Counted from the stretch's first letter, positions 17,035-26,387 are shown. The stretch is DNA of 64,000 nucleotides from Capsulimonadaceae bacterium (GCA_031292625.1 JARLGU010000019.1:186001-250000); one strand, 5' to 3'. Numbers and translations: made by a program. Notes: generated from the letters alone by a model not told the origin.

Positions 17035-18504
17035 TTACGCACCGGTGCGCGAAAGAAACTCCTGATCGCGCTCAATCCAACGCTGATGCGCGGACGGATT
17101 TGGCAAGAAGGTCTCCGGTTGGAAGGAGTTCCGGCACACGGCGCGAGCCTGATCGTATCCGCTCAGGACGCCGCGCCCGACCATCTGTGCAAGAACATTG
17201 CCCACCGCGGTTGCTTCCGCGGGGCCGGCGACAACGGGAACGCCCGTGGCATCGGCGGCAAGCTGGTTAAGCAGCTTGTTTTGTGTCCCGCCGCCGATGA
17301 TGTGCAGGACGTCGTATTTTTCGCCGAGCACGCTTTCGAGGCCCAACAAGGTTCGCCGATAAGCCAACGCGAGGCTATCCAGAGCGCAGCGAATCAATTC
17401 GCCCGTGCTCTCCGGCGGCGTTTGTCCGGTCTGGGCGCACGCATTGCGGAGTTCGGACGGCATATCGGCGGGCGCAAGGAACCGGCGATCGGCGGCATCG
17501 ACGAGCGGGCCCGCATCGGGCGCGGCGGCGGCGAGGCTTGTCAGTTCGGAATAGGAGAGCTCCTGCCCGGAGCGCGCGAGCGACCGGCGGGATTCCTGGA
17601 CAAGCCAGAGACCCATGATATTTTTTAGCAAGCGCGTCGTGCCAAGCACTCCGATCTCGTTGCTCAAGCCAAGCTTGAACGCCTCGATGCTCAATTCAGG
17701 CTTGCTCCGCTCGACTCCTAGAAGCGACCACGTTCCCGACGAAAGGAAGGCCCACTTCTTTCCAGGCTCGGCCGGCGTCGCCGCAACCGCGCTTGCGGTA
17801 TCGTGCCCCGCCGTTGCGCGCACGACCGTCCCCCCAGCCGTCGTCCCGTAAAGCGTGCCGGGCTCGACGATAGGCTGCAGAAAGTGCGACGGAAGACCGG
17901 CACGCTCGATAAGCGCCCGATTCCACGTGCGAGTCGTCGGGTCGAGCAGCTGAGACGTGCTTGCAATCGTCAGCTCGCTCGTGGCTACCGGTTTGTCCAG
18001 CAGGCCGCTCGCGAGCAGGTCAGGCATGAACAAAAGGCGCGATGCTTGCTCAAGAACCGGCGCATTCCGAACCTGAGCGGCGCGCAATTGATAGAGCGTG
18101 TTAAACGGCAGAAGTTGGATCCCGGTCGCACTCCACAAATCTTCCGCCGGGATGCGAGTCAGCATTTCGTTCATCGCGACAAGATGCGAGTCGTCTCTGT
18201 AACAGACCGGCTCCTCAATGAGGGTTCCGCTTGCGTCAAGCAGACCAAAATCCACGCCCCAGGTGTCGACCGCGACTCCCGAAAGGCGCTGATCGCGCTC
18301 GATGCGAGTGAGGATCGCCTGGATCTGTTTGACGATCTGTCGATAATCCCAGCGCCAGACGCCGTCGGGACCGGGGTCTTTCGAGTCGCGCGTCGTCGGA
18401 AATCGGCCGGCCTCGGTTAACGACAACTTGTTGCCATCAAACTCAGCCGTTACTCCGCGGCCGCTTTCAGCGCCGAGGTCAAATGCTAGATAGACATCGT
18501 TCAT
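17035..18504 (-). CDS. rhaB: Rhamnulokinase (FGGY kinase)
   Basis: A 489-residue FGGY-family kinase. The N-terminus YLAFDLGAESGRG, VDTWGVDFGLLD and the C-terminal ATP-site stretch HIIGGGTQNKLLNQLAAD are characteristic of RhaB, which phosphorylates L-rhamnulose in cytosolic rhamnose catabolism. An AAGGAG lies about 12 nt before the ATG. It is upstream of and codirectional with the alpha-galactosidase (63-nt gap), so the two may form a unit for plant or microbial polysaccharide use. No rhaA or rhaD is in the window, so the pathway is incomplete here. Confidence 0.92.
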   Translation of the reverse strand: MNDVYLAFDLGAESGRGVTAEFDGNKLSLTEAGRFPTTRDSKDPGPDGVWRWDYRQIVKQIQAILTRIERDQRLSGVAVDTWGVDFGLLDASGTLIEEPVCYRDDSHLVAMNEMLTRIPAEDLWSATGIQLLPFNTLYQLRAAQVRNAPVLEQASRLLFMPDLLASGLLDKPVATSELTIASTSQLLDPTTRTWNRALIERAGLPSHFLQPIVEPGTLYGTTAGGTVVRATAGHDTASAVAATPAEPGKKWAFLSSGTWSLLGVERSKPELSIEAFKLGLSNEIGVLGTTRLLKNIMGLWLVQESRRSLARSGQELSYSELTSLAAAAPDAGPLVDAADRRFLAPADMPSELRNACAQTGQTPPESTGELIRCALDSLALAYRRTLLGLESVLGEKYDVLHIIGGGTQNKLLNQLAADATGVPVVAGPAEATAVGNVLAQMVGRGVLSGYDQARAVCRNSFQPETFLPNPSAHQRWIERDQEFLSRTGA

Positions 18505-19197
18505 GAATATGTCTGCTCCTTAATAAGATTGCAAGTTGTGCAAATATACGAACTTTCATTAGCAAATTGAATGCGAACCTACCCATGGCAAGTCCATCCA
18601 GAAAGCCTCTAAAAGCTAAGTAAGAAATCGAAAGGTCTTGTAAGACGGCTCCCCGGCCGCCGTGGCCGTTTTTGAAAAAGGGCCGTCACAGCGCTTTGAC
18701 TGCTTCACGATGTGCGCTGGAATCGGACGATGGCGGCAAAGGGCTGTACGCGTGTCGACGAAGCATCGTAAATCGCCGCCGTGAACGATGCGCGAGCAAA
18801 AAAATGCCCCGGCGGCACGAGCCGTCCTGAATCTTTCTCGCACTACGCCAATTTATTACACGCACTCTAAATGAATGGTTCAATTCCCCTTCAAAACACG
18901 CATACCCTGCGGCAGTGCATCAACCTCTGCGCTGCCGCCAACTTTCCAACCAATCGCGCAATAACGCCAAATTATCCGCGCTCGCGCCAACGCCACGTAA
19001 TGTCTCCATTGGTCGTCCACTACTCAAAAGCTCGACAGAATGATGCTTTCTGTTTGCAGTGCCCTAATCTGGCCAATACCGAATATTAAAGAAAATAGGC
19101 ATATCGAGCGCGAATATGTTCAGCATCCAGATTTTATCATCCAAATCGCAGGCTCTCTGACCTATAATAAACACAGTCAACGAGGGAGACCGTCACA
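18505..19197. other. Intergenic region of 693 bp
   Basis: No gene is supported. Short frames on both strands lack ribosome-binding sites and domain similarity. The left end must contain the rhaB promoter region (minus strand) and the right end holds TATAAT (19163-19168) for the first Cys-rich gene. The middle holds G+C-rich inverted segments but nothing I could assign to a known RNA. Confidence 0.5.
19163..19168 (+). promoter_or_regulatory. -10 box upstream of the Cys-rich gene cluster
   Basis: TATAAT lies 30 nt before the ATG at 19198, with a GAGGGAG ribosome-binding site between them. The -35 is weak. Confidence 0.55.
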
Positions 19198-19602
19198 ATG
19201 CAAGACGAGGGTTTCAAAACCTGCCAGTGTTGCGCGAAGCGCTGGAACTCAAGAGAAGATTTTCTAGCGGACACATCATTCAGAGTGGTCCGCCTTCGCG
19301 CAGATGTCAAGCATCCTTACAATGGACTAATGTTGTTTATCCATCGAACGAAAACATGCGGCGCAACGCTCGCCGTTGCCATCAACCAATTCTTCGACCT
19401 GTATACGGGACCGCGATTTACGGAAAACCGAGCGCTTACCCCTGGCTGTCCACGCCATTGCCTCGACGAATACGATCTTGGCCGCTGCGATGTCCCCTGC
19501 CAATGCGCGCTCGCGCGCGATACGTTCGCGGTCGTTGCGGATCGTCTCCTTGCCGCGCGCGACCAGCAGAAGATCCATGTCGCGGGGTCCAGCAGAGGAT
19601 GA
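19198..19602 (+). CDS. Eight-cysteine protein, copy 1 of a tandem triplet
   Basis: A 134-residue soluble protein, no signal peptide. It shares with the next two genes an N-terminal CxxC (Cys9, Cys12), then FLAD, a TCGAT segment, FFDLYTGP, CPRHC, and a terminal C-x3-C-x-C followed by ALARD. The eight conserved cysteines and intervening pattern suggest metal or Fe-S binding. I recognise no family. A GAGGGAG site and TATAAT box precede it. Its TGA stop overlaps a possible ATG of copy 2 (ATGA at 19599-19602), showing an operon. This copy is the most divergent of the three. Confidence 0.8.
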   Translation: MQDEGFKTCQCCAKRWNSREDFLADTSFRVVRLRADVKHPYNGLMLFIHRTKTCGATLAVAINQFFDLYTGPRFTENRALTPGCPRHCLDEYDLGRCDVPCQCALARDTFAVVADRLLAARDQQKIHVAGSSRG

Positions 19603-19610
19603 TCATTAGT

Positions 19611-20006
19611 ATGCACGATAACGGGTTCAAGACCTGCAGCTTTTGTAAGCGCCAGTGGCAATCGCGCGCCGATTTTCTCGCCGATCCGTCATTACGGGTC
19701 GTTGGCTACCAGGCAGACCTCGAAAGACTAGACGCTGGACTGCTGATCTTCGTTCATCAACTCGAGCCCTGCGGGACATCGATCGCGGTCCCTATTGGCC
19801 GTTTTTTCGATCTTTACACGGGCCCTACGTACTCTGGCAAGCGGGCCGGACTGCCCGAATGCCCCCGCTACTGCCTCGATAGTGAACAACTCAATCGGTG
19901 CGCCGTCCACTGCGAATGCGCCCGGGCTCGTGAGACCATGGGCGTTGTTGTAAACCAGCTTGCCTCCGCGCGCAATAGCGTCGCCTATTGGGCGGCCGAC
20001 ATCTAA
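19611..20006 (+). CDS. Eight-cysteine protein, copy 2 of a tandem triplet
   Basis: A 131-residue paralogue of the flanking genes: MHDNGFKTCSFC, FLADPSLRVVGY, FVHQ with the following CGTS, FFDLYTGP, CPRYC and CAVHCECARARET. ATG 19611 was chosen because it aligns with the starts of copies 1 and 3 and AGAGGA lies about 11 nt upstream; an ATG at 19599 would add four residues. The function is unknown. The regular core FVH...CGT...PIGRFFDLYTGP suggests an enzyme-like or sensory fold with structural metal sites rather than a small zinc ribbon. Confidence 0.8.
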   Translation: MHDNGFKTCSFCKRQWQSRADFLADPSLRVVGYQADLERLDAGLLIFVHQLEPCGTSIAVPIGRFFDLYTGPTYSGKRAGLPECPRYCLDSEQLNRCAVHCECARARETMGVVVNQLASARNSVAYWAADI

Positions 20007-20139
20007 TTCGGCTGCCCTCAGACCGCGATCTCGGGAACTACTCCTAAATAGCAGGCATTCATTTAAATAACAGGGAATGAGCATTGCAGGACAGCCGAAA
20101 TGCTGGAATGATAAACTGTGAAGATGAGGCTTAATCAGT

Positions 20140-20547
20140 ATGCATGAAAATGAGTTCACGAGCTGCGGCAGCTGCGCCCAACGGTGGGCGACTCGCGTCG
20201 ATTTCCTTGCGGACCCGTCCCTGCGCGTCGTCGATTATCGCGCAAATGTTCAGAAACTTGAAAGCGGACTCGTAACGTTCGTGCACCGCACCGAGACCTG
20301 CGGGGCAACCATGGCGATTCCGATCGGCCGGTTCTTCGATCTGTATACCGGGCCAAGGTACACGAAAAACATGTCGCTCACCGATGCTTGCCCGCGGTAT
20401 TGCTTCAACAAGACTGAGTTTCGTTCCTGCAAGAACCAATGCAGCTGCGCGGTTGCCCGCGAAACCACGGCAATCGTCATGTGCTGCCTCGACACGGCCC
20501 GGCGGCGCGCCATCGTCACGGGCGAAGCAGCCATGGGCGAACGTTAA
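20140..20547 (+). CDS. Eight-cysteine protein, copy 3 of a tandem triplet
   Basis: A 135-residue paralogue: MHENEFTSCGSC, FLADPSLRVVDY, FVHRTETCGAT, FFDLYTGPRY, CPRYC and CKNQCSCAVARET. It is closest to copy 2 in the FLADPSLRVV and PIGRFFDLYTGP blocks. A 133-bp spacer separates it from copy 2, with a possible -10 (TAAACT) near 20110, so it could also be transcribed alone. It is convergent with proline dehydrogenase. Confidence 0.8.
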   Translation: MHENEFTSCGSCAQRWATRVDFLADPSLRVVDYRANVQKLESGLVTFVHRTETCGATMAIPIGRFFDLYTGPRYTKNMSLTDACPRYCFNKTEFRSCKNQCSCAVARETTAIVMCCLDTARRRAIVTGEAAMGER

Positions 20548-20592
20548 AGCGCCTCGGGCAGACCGTGCGCACCGTCCAGCCCCGCCTCTAAC

Positions 20593-21498
20593 TCACAGCA
20601 TGCTCGACAGAACCAAGCCAAGCCCGGAGGGGCTCTCTTCCAAACGCGCCATCACGTATGGAAACCAGGCTTGTCCGTAAGGAAGATAGATACGCACCGA
20701 GTATCCAGCCGACGCGAGAGACGATTGCAGATCGGCCCGGACGCCGTTGAACATCTCATAGCCGAATGTTTTCTGCGAAATGTTTCGTTGCTTGGCGTAA
20801 AGCTTCGCGGAGTTGATGAGATCCACATCGTGCGTCGCCAACGAGTGCCCTAATCCGCTCTGGAGCAGCTCGAACATCTGCCGCCGGTACGCCGCCTTAA
20901 TCTCGTCTCGCGTCGTATACGCGACTGCCGGAGATTCTTTGTAGCCGCCCTTGACCAGACGGATTGTCACGCCCGACGCCAACAGGTCGGTTACGTCGCG
21001 GTCCGTCCTTCGGAGGTTGGACTGCAGCGTCACTCCGAGGTTGGGATACTGCTCATGAAGCTCGTTGACGATCGAGAGGGTTTCCTGGACGTATTTCGCC
21101 CCCTCCATCGTTAACATGATCATAATGGAACCTCGCGTCACGGCGTTTTCGAGGAGGCCTACCAAACGCGCGCGCGCTTCCGCGGGATCGGCGACGAGGC
21201 CCAGAGCTGACAGACGAACCGACACCCATGCTTCGGGATAGAAGGTAGAGATCCCCTTAAGGATCTCACTGTACTGATTTACGACTTCGTCCGTCTCGCC
21301 AGCGCTAACGAGGTCATCTGCGAGAAACTCAATACTTGCGGTAAGCTGTTTTTCCTGAAGGTTCTTCACGACCTGAAGCGCCTCGTGAAGTTGCTCGCCG
21401 GCAAGAAACTGACGGGCAAGCCCGCCCTTGACGCCACGGCGAAGGATCATCGACTTAACTTTCGGGTTTTCAGCCAAGAGCACTGCGGTTCGGCTCAT
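20593..21498 (-). CDS. Proline dehydrogenase, monofunctional
   Basis: A 301-residue FAD-dependent TIM-barrel enzyme of the PutA/PRODH family, oxidising proline to pyrroline-5-carboxylate. Landmarks are TASIEFLADDL near residue 55, SVRLSALGL, SIMIMLTMEG, GVTLQSNLRRTDRDV, IRLVKGGYKES, SLATHD and the C-terminal YGQAWFPYVMARLEE. Length fits the stand-alone enzyme rather than bifunctional PutA; no P5C dehydrogenase is nearby. A GAGGAG site about 11 nt upstream supports the ATG at 21498. Confidence 0.92.
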   Translation of the reverse strand: MSRTAVLLAENPKVKSMILRRGVKGGLARQFLAGEQLHEALQVVKNLQEKQLTASIEFLADDLVSAGETDEVVNQYSEILKGISTFYPEAWVSVRLSALGLVADPAEARARLVGLLENAVTRGSIMIMLTMEGAKYVQETLSIVNELHEQYPNLGVTLQSNLRRTDRDVTDLLASGVTIRLVKGGYKESPAVAYTTRDEIKAAYRRQMFELLQSGLGHSLATHDVDLINSAKLYAKQRNISQKTFGYEMFNGVRADLQSSLASAGYSVRIYLPYGQAWFPYVMARLEESPSGLGLVLSSML

Positions 21499-21696
21499 CG
21501 ATGAATTATCTCCTCAATCGGCAATTATTTTGAATACGCCCTACCACGCGAAAGAGCACCTCGCCCGCCCTCGGGCTGCATGACGCCCGGTCCAAACCGA
21601 TTAAAAACGGCAAATGAATAGCGAAATGATGGGAGGGCGAGCGATTAATGGCAGTCCCCGGATCAGGCGCATCAACCTTGCGTTCGTTTAGAGAGC

Positions 21697-21726
21697 TTGA
21701 CTAACGCGAGACGCGCGCACTATAAT
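21697..21726 (+). promoter_or_regulatory. Promoter of the GT2 gene, predicted leaderless
   Basis: TTGACT (21697-21702), an 18-nt spacer and TATAAT (21721-21726) are followed after 8 nt by the ATG at 21735. The transcription start would fall at or 1-2 nt before the start codon; the intervening GCAGGACA is a poor, too-close Shine-Dalgarno. Confidence 0.75.
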
Positions 21727-21734
21727 GCAGGACA

Positions 21735-22472
21735 ATGTTTCTGTCTGTGATTATACCCGCGTTCAACGAGGAAGCACGGCTCCCTATCACGCTCAATGCA
21801 ACGCGGGAGTACCTCCAAGAGCGTTTTCCAGAACAATGCGAGATTCTCGTTGTCGATGATGGCAGTGCGGACGCCACCGCCCACATTACCGCCGAGTTCG
21901 CAAAGCACTACCCGGATGTACCCGTTAGCGTCCTTAGCTATGGCTGCAACCGCGGCAAGGGCTACGCCGTTCGCTACGGCATGCTGCATGCGTCCGGTGA
22001 TTGGCGTCTCTTCTGCGACGCCGACCTGGCGACGCCCATAGAAGAATTCGCCGTTATATTTGATCGCATGAAGGTTGACGGAACGGAGATCGGCATCGGA
22101 TCCCGCCCCTTGAAGCAGTCGAACCTCCTCGTGCACCAACCGTGGTATCGCGAACAACTGGGACGAGGTTTTAACAAGGTCGTCCAGATGCTTGCGGTTC
22201 CTGGGATCCAGGACACCCAATGCGGCTTCAAGATCTTTAGCGCGGCGGCGGCAACCAATGTGTTTCAGCACTGCAAACTCGATAAGTTCGCCTTCGATGC
22301 GGAGGCGCTGCTGATCGCCACTCGTCTGGGGTATCGTATCTCGGAAGTTCCGATACGATGGTCCCACAAGGATGGATCCAAAATCAGCCTGGTGCGCGAC
22401 GGTTCGCGTATGGTCTGCGACCTGCTGCGAATACGAATGCTGCACAAAGGCTTGAAGCGCGTCGTGAAATAG
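21735..22472 (+). CDS. GT2 glycosyltransferase, dolichyl-/polyprenyl-phosphate glucosyltransferase-like
   Basis: A 245-residue GT-A glycosyltransferase: SVIIPAFNEEARL, ILVVDDGSADATA, NRGKGYAVRYGML, FCDADLATP (DxD-type metal site) and DTQCGFKIFSAAAA. This arrangement matches the ALG5/dolichyl-phosphate beta-glucosyltransferase subfamily, which moves a sugar from a nucleotide sugar to a polyprenyl phosphate at the inner membrane for later use by GT-C transferases. It is followed by methyltransferase and phosphoesterase genes on the same strand, 34 nt and then overlapping. No C-terminal membrane segments are evident. Confidence 0.85.
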   Translation: MFLSVIIPAFNEEARLPITLNATREYLQERFPEQCEILVVDDGSADATAHITAEFAKHYPDVPVSVLSYGCNRGKGYAVRYGMLHASGDWRLFCDADLATPIEEFAVIFDRMKVDGTEIGIGSRPLKQSNLLVHQPWYREQLGRGFNKVVQMLAVPGIQDTQCGFKIFSAAAATNVFQHCKLDKFAFDAEALLIATRLGYRISEVPIRWSHKDGSKISLVRDGSRMVCDLLRIRMLHKGLKRVVK

Positions 22473-22506
22473 CGCCAGTTTAGCGCCGCGGAACGCTAGC
22501 AACGAT

Positions 22507-23262
22507 ATGAACATTGAAGAATACGAGCGGATGTACCGGTTCGAGGACCACTATTGGTGGTTCGTGGCGCGGCGCGACCTGATCGCGCAGTTCCTCAAGG
22601 ATCTCGCTCTTCCCGCTGGCATCGACATCCTCGATATTGGATGCGGAACCGGAGCGATGCTCGACAAGCTCGAAGAGTTCGGCAACGTCGTCGGAGCCGA
22701 CTTCTCAACCGAAGCGCTGGCGTTCTGCCGGAAGCGGGGCCAACGCGAAGGGAAGCAATACAGGCTCGTCCGCGCGGATATCCGCTGCCTTCCGTTCGCC
22801 GATAATTCGTTCGATGTGATAACCGCGATGGACATCGTTGAGCACATCGATCATGATGCTCTGGCTGTCTCCGAGATCCGCCGGGTTCTCAAGCCGGGCG
22901 GCTATCTGCTCGCCACCGTTCCTGCATACATGTCCCTGTGGAGCAATCACGACATCGCGCTGCACCACCATCGCAGATACACGGCACGCGGGTTTCGCGA
23001 CGTCGCGCAACGCGCTGGCCTTCGAGTCGCTAAACTCACCTATACCGTGACGTCCCTGCTTCCACTCGTCTGGATCTTTCGCAGGCTCGAACGATTCACG
23101 AAGAGTAAGACGTCGGAGCCCCAGGCGGATGTCGTTCCCCTGCCCGGCCTCGTCAACAAGGTACTGCTGGCATTGATGGAGGCCGAAACTCAGTTCGTTC
23201 GCCGGCGCACGCTTCCGTTTGGCGTTACCGTCGCCGCAATCGCCCGAAAGGACCCGGCATGA
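22507..23262 (+). CDS. Class I SAM-dependent methyltransferase
   Basis: A 251-residue methyltransferase. Motif I is DILDIGCGTGAML (near residues 39-51), an acidic motif II follows (VVGADFSTEAL), and FDVITAMDIVEHI and LKPGGYLLATVPAY are the post-motifs of Ubi/Methyltransf_11-type enzymes. The first residues, MNIEEYERMYRFEDHYWWF, are typical of methyltransferases in polysaccharide and glycolipid clusters. The substrate is unknown; position beside a polyprenyl-phosphate glycosyltransferase suggests a sugar or lipid acceptor. It overlaps the next gene by 4 nt. Confidence 0.88.
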   Translation: MNIEEYERMYRFEDHYWWFVARRDLIAQFLKDLALPAGIDILDIGCGTGAMLDKLEEFGNVVGADFSTEALAFCRKRGQREGKQYRLVRADIRCLPFADNSFDVITAMDIVEHIDHDALAVSEIRRVLKPGGYLLATVPAYMSLWSNHDIALHHHRRYTARGFRDVAQRAGLRVAKLTYTVTSLLPLVWIFRRLERFTKSKTSEPQADVVPLPGLVNKVLLALMEAETQFVRRRTLPFGVTVAAIARKDPA

Positions 23263-24110
23263 GCTGGCCGCTCAAAACGGCGAAAACGCTTGGCGCAATC
23301 GCTGCCGGAGCATTCGTCTACGCGACGGGAATAGAGCCGTACGCGATCGAAATCGTTCGCATGGAGCTCCTTTGCCCGCACCTGCCGCGCTCATTCGACG
23401 GCTTTAGCGTGCTTCAAATCTCCGACTTGCACATGCGGCGCTTCGGTAAGCGCGAACGGAAGATCGCCCGCATCGCGAAATCGCTCACGCCTGACATCAT
23501 TGCGCTTACGGGCGACCTGATCCACACGCCCGCCGGACTACAGCCGTTCCTCAGGATGTGCGAGGATTTCAAGGCCTCCTCGGGCATTTACGCAATCTAC
23601 GGGAACTCGGAGCACAAAAATGGGATCGTCCCAGGCGATCTCGCGCGATCGCTGACGACCCATGGCATCGAAGCGCTGCTCAACCGCTCGGCCACAATCA
23701 AGCGCGGAGCGGGCACGATTTACGTGAGCGGCGTCGACGATCCCGTGACGCATCACGACGACCTGGAAGCGGCTCTGGATGGCATTCCGGCGGAAGACTT
23801 CAAGCTATTGCTCATGCATTCGCCGGACAACATCCCGGAAGCCGTCCATCGCAACGTAGACCTCGTATTGAGCGGGCACACGCACGGCGGACAAATCCGC
23901 CTGCCGATTATCGGACCGCCGCTCACGCGCTCATTTCTAGGACGGCGCCTGAACTCCGGTCACTACAGCGGCAATCGCCTGCGCGGCCTCGTCGGAAAAC
24001 AGCCGGGGCGCACGCAGCTTTACGTCAGCCGCGGCGTCGGAATCAGCGGCCTTGCCCTGCGATTCCTGTGCCGCCCCGAAGTCGCGCTCATCACGCTTCG
24101 CTCCCTTTAG
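23259..24110 (+). CDS. Calcineurin-like metallophosphoesterase, YkuE-type
   Basis: A 283-residue protein with one N-terminal hydrophobic segment and a calcineurin-like phosphoesterase domain: DLHM (SDLHMRR), GDLIH, YGNSEH, LMHSPD and GHTHGG. The usual GN-H-(E/D) motif reads GNSEH. Relatives such as YkuE are cell-wall or membrane-associated Mn/Zn phosphodiesterases. Its ATG overlaps the stop of the methyltransferase gene (ATGA at 23259-23262), so the two are translationally coupled. It converges with the TPR membrane-protein gene across a 14-nt gap. Confidence 0.88.
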   Translation: MSWPLKTAKTLGAIAAGAFVYATGIEPYAIEIVRMELLCPHLPRSFDGFSVLQISDLHMRRFGKRERKIARIAKSLTPDIIALTGDLIHTPAGLQPFLRMCEDFKASSGIYAIYGNSEHKNGIVPGDLARSLTTHGIEALLNRSATIKRGAGTIYVSGVDDPVTHHDDLEAALDGIPAEDFKLLLMHSPDNIPEAVHRNVDLVLSGHTHGGQIRLPIIGPPLTRSFLGRRLNSGHYSGNRLRGLVGKQPGRTQLYVSRGVGISGLALRFLCRPEVALITLRSL

Positions 24111-24124
24111 CGCGCCGGCCTCCC

Positions 24125-25987
24125 TTATCGCGGGTCTTGCAACTTGTCACGCAGCCATGTCAATCCCGGCGCTAACGCAAGAGCGCGCGTATATTCGACT
24201 CGCGCGCCGGAACGGAAGCCAGCCTTTTCGAGCGCGTGACCAAGCTGAATATGACCATTGGGATCGGCAGGTGAGAGACGAACGATCTGGCGCAACTCCG
24301 CAATCTCGAATATCGCCTTGTGGTGCGCCTCGAAAATTGCCGCCATCCCGCGATGTGCATCCATCATATCAGGCTCGATGCTCGCCGCCCGCTCAAATTC
24401 ACGGAGCGCGTCCAAGTCCTTATGTTGTAGAAAAAGCACGTAGCCGAGACGGCAGTGAGGAATCGCGATTCCCGGCTGATCGGCGACGGCAAGACGAATT
24501 GCGTTTACGGCATCGGCAATGTCACCGCGTCTGAGAAAGATAAGTCCCACGTAGGTTTGGGCCATCGCGTTTCGAGGATCGTACCGAAGCGCTTCCGTGA
24601 ACTGCTGGAGGCCATCGTCGAACAATCCGGCATCAACCAATGCCGTTCCCAGGTTCATGTGCATCGACGAGCTTTGAGCATTTACGGCGACCGCGTGCCT
24701 ATATAACATTAGACTATTTCGCCAGACCTTCTGCTGTCCGAATGTCAAGGTCGCAAGCGCTATGAGCAGAACGGCATAGAATGCCCACGCGCGGCGATCA
24801 GCCACGGACAGGATATGCGCGACAATCACGCATACGCCTAGCATGGCGAAGTACACATATCTGTCCGCTACGGTCGAGTGACTCTGGTACGCAAATGGTA
24901 CGATCCCCGATACGGGCAGCAACATTGCGACGAAAATGACGATGCCTAGCCAGACATCCGGAGAGGACATCCGCCTCCGCCACGCAACGGCAACGACGAG
25001 TGCCGGGATCAGCCACTCCACGTATCCCCAGGCGTGTCTCAGCACGAAACCCGGCGTCCGGCCATAGTCGATTGTCAAGTTTGCCGGCCAGATAAGCTTG
25101 CCTAGATAGAACGCAAAGGCGTCGCCCGCAACAAACAGGCGCTGCCAAACACGGGTAACTGCCGAAGGGACGACTAGCTGCGCGGATGTCGTTAGAAGAA
25201 CGCAGACACACACCATCGCAAACCATGGCGCCGTGGATGCGATCACCGGCTGCCACGAACGGCGCGCATGGCAACGATCGAGCGCCAACGCCACGAGCGG
25301 CAACGCGGCGTAGCTGGGCTTTGAAAGCAAAGACAAGGCAAATGCCGCCGTTGCCCCAAGATACCAAGCCCAGGCCCATTTATTCCCCCGATCCTGCAGC
25401 AAATCCACGTGCCTGAGGTAAGCCAGGAGAGCGACCAGCGCGAACATCCCTCCCAATAGACCCCGCATCTCACTGATCCACGCGACGGATTCGACTTGCA
25501 AAGGATGGATCGCGAATAGCAACGCGCCCCCGCAAGCAGCCGGATCGTGCTTAACGATCCGGCGCAACAGTACAAAGACGAGGAGCGCGTTGACGCATGC
25601 CAGGACAATGTTTGCAATGTGAAAGGTGCGAGGGTTCAGCAGGTTCATCGTCCCGTGGTCCGTCATCGCCGGTGCGGAAAGCGGGGCGATTTGGCCGATC
25701 ACCGCAATAAATGTATATGTAACCGGAATATACAGCCCTTCGTACGGAGCGCGCCACAATCTCTGGACATTTGATAAGCTCGGCGACGACACGTAGGGAT
25801 TTGCGGAAACGTGAATAGGATCGTCCCATGTAACGAAATCGTACGATGGAACGTTATGATAAACCGCTATAACCAACGCGATAAGCAACAGAGCAAGCAA
25901 CCACGGACGCGGTCCGGCTTTCGCCTCTTGCATGACGCCGCCGTTCGAGGCGGCGTCCGGAACAGTAATATTAGGGGGAATAGCCAC
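24125..25987 (-). CDS. TMTC-like membrane protein with C-terminal TPR repeats
   Basis: A 620-residue protein with about ten N-terminal membrane segments (about residues 28-410) and at least four TPR units at the C-terminus (about 435-610, for example DALREFERAASIEPDMMDAH). The first external loop, SYDFVTWDDP, has the paired acidic residues of GT-C protein O-mannosyltransferase-like TMTC proteins. A role in glycosylating exported proteins is an inference. The start is GTG with AAAGGAG 5 nt upstream; a possible promoter (TTGATG, 16 nt, TAATAT at 26014-26041) lies behind it. It is divergent from the type IV pilin genes. Confidence 0.78.
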   Translation of the reverse strand: MAIPPNITVPDAASNGGVMQEAKAGPRPWLLALLLIALVIAVYHNVPSYDFVTWDDPIHVSANPYVSSPSLSNVQRLWRAPYEGLYIPVTYTFIAVIGQIAPLSAPAMTDHGTMNLLNPRTFHIANIVLACVNALLVFVLLRRIVKHDPAACGGALLFAIHPLQVESVAWISEMRGLLGGMFALVALLAYLRHVDLLQDRGNKWAWAWYLGATAAFALSLLSKPSYAALPLVALALDRCHARRSWQPVIASTAPWFAMVCVCVLLTTSAQLVVPSAVTRVWQRLFVAGDAFAFYLGKLIWPANLTIDYGRTPGFVLRHAWGYVEWLIPALVVAVAWRRRMSSPDVWLGIVIFVAMLLPVSGIVPFAYQSHSTVADRYVYFAMLGVCVIVAHILSVADRRAWAFYAVLLIALATLTFGQQKVWRNSLMLYRHAVAVNAQSSSMHMNLGTALVDAGLFDDGLQQFTEALRYDPRNAMAQTYVGLIFLRRGDIADAVNAIRLAVADQPGIAIPHCRLGYVLFLQHKDLDALREFERAASIEPDMMDAHRGMAAIFEAHHKAIFEIAELRQIVRLSPADPNGHIQLGHALEKAGFRSGARVEYTRALALAPGLTWLRDKLQDPR

Positions 25988-26387
25988 ATGCGCTCCTTTG
26001 AGAATATCAGTTTATATTATTCCATGCTCGCATTGCATCAAGATTCAACGGCTCGTCCGACGCACTCGCCGTAGCCAACGCAGGCGTGTACGGCATCCTG
26101 TACAGATGGCGCAATACACGTGTCAGCTCAACGTGGTTACCGGCGAATGCTGGCATGAGCTGTCTTCAAAGACAGACCAGAACCGCGCAATTCCACAATC
26201 TTGGAAGCAATCGAGCATCTTATCAGAGAAGCAAAGGACGCCCAAATGGCCGAAAACCGGCATTTATACCAGCTGTAGTATCTAAAGATTATATACGTGA
26301 GGTCCGATACTATTCTCAGTGCACGTTGCCTCGGAGCAAGGCACGAGCGACCAACCCGAAGCTCAAATACAAGGAGTAGACAAGCAA
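25988..26387. other. Divergent intergenic region of 400 bp
   Basis: It separates the TMTC-like gene (minus) from the first pilin (plus). The left end has a probable minus-strand promoter, TTGATG/TAATAT at 26014-26041. The right end has the pilin ribosome-binding site AAGGAG at 26371-26376 and A+T-rich candidates for a -10 near 26285-26320. No ORF with domain similarity was found. Confidence 0.5.
26014..26041 (-). promoter_or_regulatory. Possible promoter of the TMTC-like gene
   Basis: Minus-strand TTGATG (26036-26041), 16-nt spacer, TAATAT (26014-26019), 26 nt upstream of the GTG start, leaving room for the AAAGGAG ribosome-binding site. Confidence 0.5.

Noticed and set aside
18616-18843. 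75-codon minus-strand frame upstream of rhaB
   Set aside because: No ribosome-binding site, no similarity, Arg/Cys-rich; treated as noncoding.
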